A stretch of 64,000 nt of DNA from Channa striata (taxonomy: Eukaryota; Chordata; Actinopteri; Anabantiformes; Channidae). Shown in pieces: positions 61,310 through 64,000 of the stretch (position 1 is its first letter; every line of letters starts with the position of its first letter). The notes under the pieces are model-generated. The model did no database searches. It was given only the letters and a program-made list of their open reading frames with translations, and was not told the origin of the DNA. The stretch is taken from assembly GCA_033026295.1 (NCBI GenBank), contig CM065181.1, positions 1,364,001 to 1,428,000 on the forward strand. Direction: 5' to 3'. A program made the position numbers and the translations under genes.

Positions 61310-63686
61310 CATCTGCATCTAGAGTGCTTACTTGTTTTTTCATTGTCTATTCAAATTCATTCTGGATTGAAGTCCAAACTTTATTTTGGAAATTGAAAAC
61401 CAACATACAAATCGATATAGTTAATGTAATGATGCATCTGGATGGAGAATGAAATTCAAGATTTTCCATATAGTTAAGTTTATCATCATTTTAGGTATTT
61501 TTACATTTACAAATGTAAAAAATTTATTGTGGAACTCAAGTAGTATTGGACCTTAATCAAAGATATCAAAAACAAAAAAGCTATGTAGACCTTCTATATT
61601 TTGAACATAAATTTGTTTCAGTCGGATCAAAAACTAGCTCTTACTTGACTGGACTCCCTGACCTTTACAAAAAAATATATATTTTCTTTCTTTCTTTCAT
61701 CTTTATGTCACGTTCCCTGTCTTTTTCTCAATATTTATGTCATTGTCTTCCACATCCAATTTAACTTTAACTTTGACTTTCTAGTGAAAACGAGCTACTT
61801 GTGCTTTTCAGTGAAGAGACAATGACCACTGAATTGTTGGCACAGATTCTAACGTTGAGTGAAGAGTTAGGTCTGCAGCCTTGAGTCATGATATTGACTA
61901 TCAGGATAGTATGCTACTCAGTGGTTTAGTGAGGCAACAAATGTGCCTCTATAATGATTCACGAGAATCATCAAGCTCTTTCAAAGTGCACTGAGTACGT
62001 TTTACTGATGGCCAGTACAAATTGCCATGATCACGACTTGTTCTAAAGTTTTCTTAGTTACTCACCAGGTGTCTAACAATGTTCTTCTAGGTAAGCCTTA
62101 CATAAAAGTATTTGTTTTGTTGCATGATGATTTTATAGACTAGACTCCTATAAAAATGCAGGACGTATTGTTCAAAGTGCACTACAATATAACCCCACCC
62201 ATTTCAGTAATTTACTGCAAATCATTAACTTTATGTTCCTGCTTGACATTTATTAAAGGATGGCTTGTTCAACACAGCACTTTTATTGCTCTTATGACCA
62301 GGAACCTTCTTAAAGTCAGGAACCTTCTTAAGTTGGTAAATGGTTTAATAAAAAATAGTCTGTTTTTATTAATGGAAAACTTGAGTCATTTTCTAAATTA
62401 ATTAAATATACAGAAAATTAAACCATCACTGAACCTTCCCTTCTCACGTTTACTTAGTATATATAGATATAGAATAGATCTGCTCGTACACACCACCTCA
62501 CTGAGTGAATTATTTCTTCCTTAGGAAAACAAAGACCCTTGTAAATATTGCCCAGTTTTCAGAGTCTCTGTAATTCCATCTGAAATGTCGCACAGACAGT
62601 TTACCGAGCAAAATACAAGTAAGTACAGAATCAGAGCACACGGTGTTTGAATAAAAAGGTTGCCCATTATTGGAATGCAGAAAATGGTATCCAGTGAAGT
62701 AAGAGTGTGAGTGGCTGATATATTTGTATTGGTTTTTAGACCACGTGGCATCAATAAATAAGGGGTTGAATAAGACTGACAACTGACCAAACAAGAGTAG
62801 AGAAGATTCAGGGGCATGTGCAAGTAATGATTTGATTTGTCTTGTAGCTCATCCTGTTGATGGAAAGGAGGTAGCGTGACCGTTGATAGCTGTAAGTACA
62901 CATTTTTGTCCAAGCAGCCCCCATTAGGATGAATTCTTTTATCAAGGTTTAGTTGAGCATCAGACTCATGAGTGAGCCAGAACCACATGTCATGCTGTAC
63001 TGGCCTCATATATCAAATACATGCATGTCAAATTGAAACATGCAATCCTTGGATAAAAATCATCCAAATGGGGCTTGCAGTGCTTTTTATTCTGTAGCTC
63101 TTGTCTGAGTGAAATCAATGATGATGCCATAATTCAGTTCTACTGATCCCAACTGAAGTTAACTCGCGCTGAGACACTCAGACCTATGCATCTTCTGGTG
63201 AACAATTTGATAACGTTAAACACTGTTGATGAATAATGTGTGTTTTTAGGTATGGCTGTGACAGGCCAAGCTGCATGGAATCAGACAAGTGATGGAGTCA
63301 GGTTGGTATTTATGGATCCAAGTTGTTGTTTCCTTGTTTCAAGGTTTTAAGGTTATGGCGTTGGCCCTGAGATAGATTGATGACTTGCCCAGGTTATGCC
63401 CCCAGCTTTTCTCTATAATAGTTGGGAAAGGTTCCAGCCCCCCCAGAACACTACACAGGATGAGCACTTACATATAATAGATGGATGGATGGATGGCAAC
63501 TATAGGGACCTACTATCCTTTCATGAGGTGAAAATTACTCCACAATTTTGCAAGAACAACTTGGATGGGATGACACCTGTGGCAGCTCCACAAAGTGTGG
63601 GGACAACTGGTAAACATGATCAATGACAATATAAATGTTGCTTGTTTGAGAATTGTCATAGCTAGTACTTTATATATAATACCTTT
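61310..63686 (+). repeat. 2.5-kb tandem repeat, unit 4 (partial, about 2377 bp)
   Basis: Carries the short hairpin form at 61498-61521, the two-base deletion at about 62591, and 'cccagcttttc' at about 63405. Homology stops near 63686, so this unit lacks the last 120-135 bp found in units 1-3. Confidence 0.92.
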
Positions 63687-64000
63687 TCTTAAAATACTAA
63701 ATACTTTAAGTATTTCTACAGTTTTGTATACTAGTAACTAGACACTGTACAGTCTTGATTATCAAATAACTTATAGTCACAACCATCATAGCTGCCATTG
63801 TGGTCAAGTGATAAAAACCCTGTTTTTTCTAAGATGCATGGCGTCGATGTACTGTAAAAAAATCACAGTTTCTATTATGTTGTGCGTCATGTCCACACTG
63901 ATTGCAAACTGAAATCAAGCAGAATTGCTGTGAGGTCGCTTCTCACTCAGACAATTTACGGCTGTCTTACATGTGAGAAATTCCACTGACATTGTCAGGA
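63687..64000. other. Right flank of tandem array
   Basis: Single-copy within this window, AT-rich. No feature recognised. Confidence 0.4.

Noticed and set aside
55012..63009. Repeated minus-strand ORFs of 90-162 codons in each tandem unit
   Set aside because: Their reading frames shift between units through small indels, they lack domain features, and they overlap no splice-linked series. Tandem copying alone explains their recurrence.
53793..63686. CRISPR-like or other short-spaced repeat system
   Set aside because: The units are 2.5 kb, contiguous, without unique spacers, in a vertebrate genome.

Overview
The window is vertebrate nuclear DNA and almost certainly comes from a teleost fish. 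It is AT-rich and intron-rich, with three recognisable vertebrate genes on the minus strand. The rest is packed with dispersed elements of fish type: Tc1-like transposons, an RTE-type LINE, LINEs carrying an SGNH-esterase ORF, and high-copy short repeats. Species cannot be named from the sequence.

Layout. 1-1.5 kb: decayed LINE (esterase and endonuclease parts). 1.5-14.6 kb: no gene recognised, only repeats and a Tc1 relic. 14.6-15.8 kb: single coding exon of a TMEM200-family membrane protein, best called tmem200b, with a GC-rich candidate promoter at 18.2-19.3 kb. 20-25.4 kb: repeat-dense block containing a precise 447-bp inverted duplication of a DDE-transposase fragment. 25.75-34.82 kb: trnau1ap (SECp43), nine coding exons read in phase to 313 residues; its 5.8-kb intron 5 holds a Tc1 relic and a near full-length RTE LINE with visible target-site duplications. 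35-41.4 kb: repeats and unexplained AT-rich DNA. 41.40-51.96 kb: sacm1l, twenty coding exons read in phase to 586 residues with intact catalytic motif, two C-terminal membrane segments and KxKxx tail. 52-53.8 kb: nothing firm. 53.79-63.69 kb: four direct tandem copies of a ~2.5-kb unit.

The three genes do not form a pathway: one acts in selenocysteine tRNA biology, one in PI4P turnover at ER/Golgi, and one is a poorly understood membrane protein. tmem200b next to trnau1ap fits the human 1p35 neighbourhood (recalled, not checked). Exon boundaries were derived by hand from reading frame, splice consensus and recalled family sequence; the codon totals close exactly for both multi-exon genes.

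The most unusual structure is the 2.5-kb tandem array, with its mosaic of shared variants and a swapped hairpin. Next are the 447-bp inverted duplication and a probable GC-AG intron in sacm1l. I found no CRISPR, operon or defence-type system.
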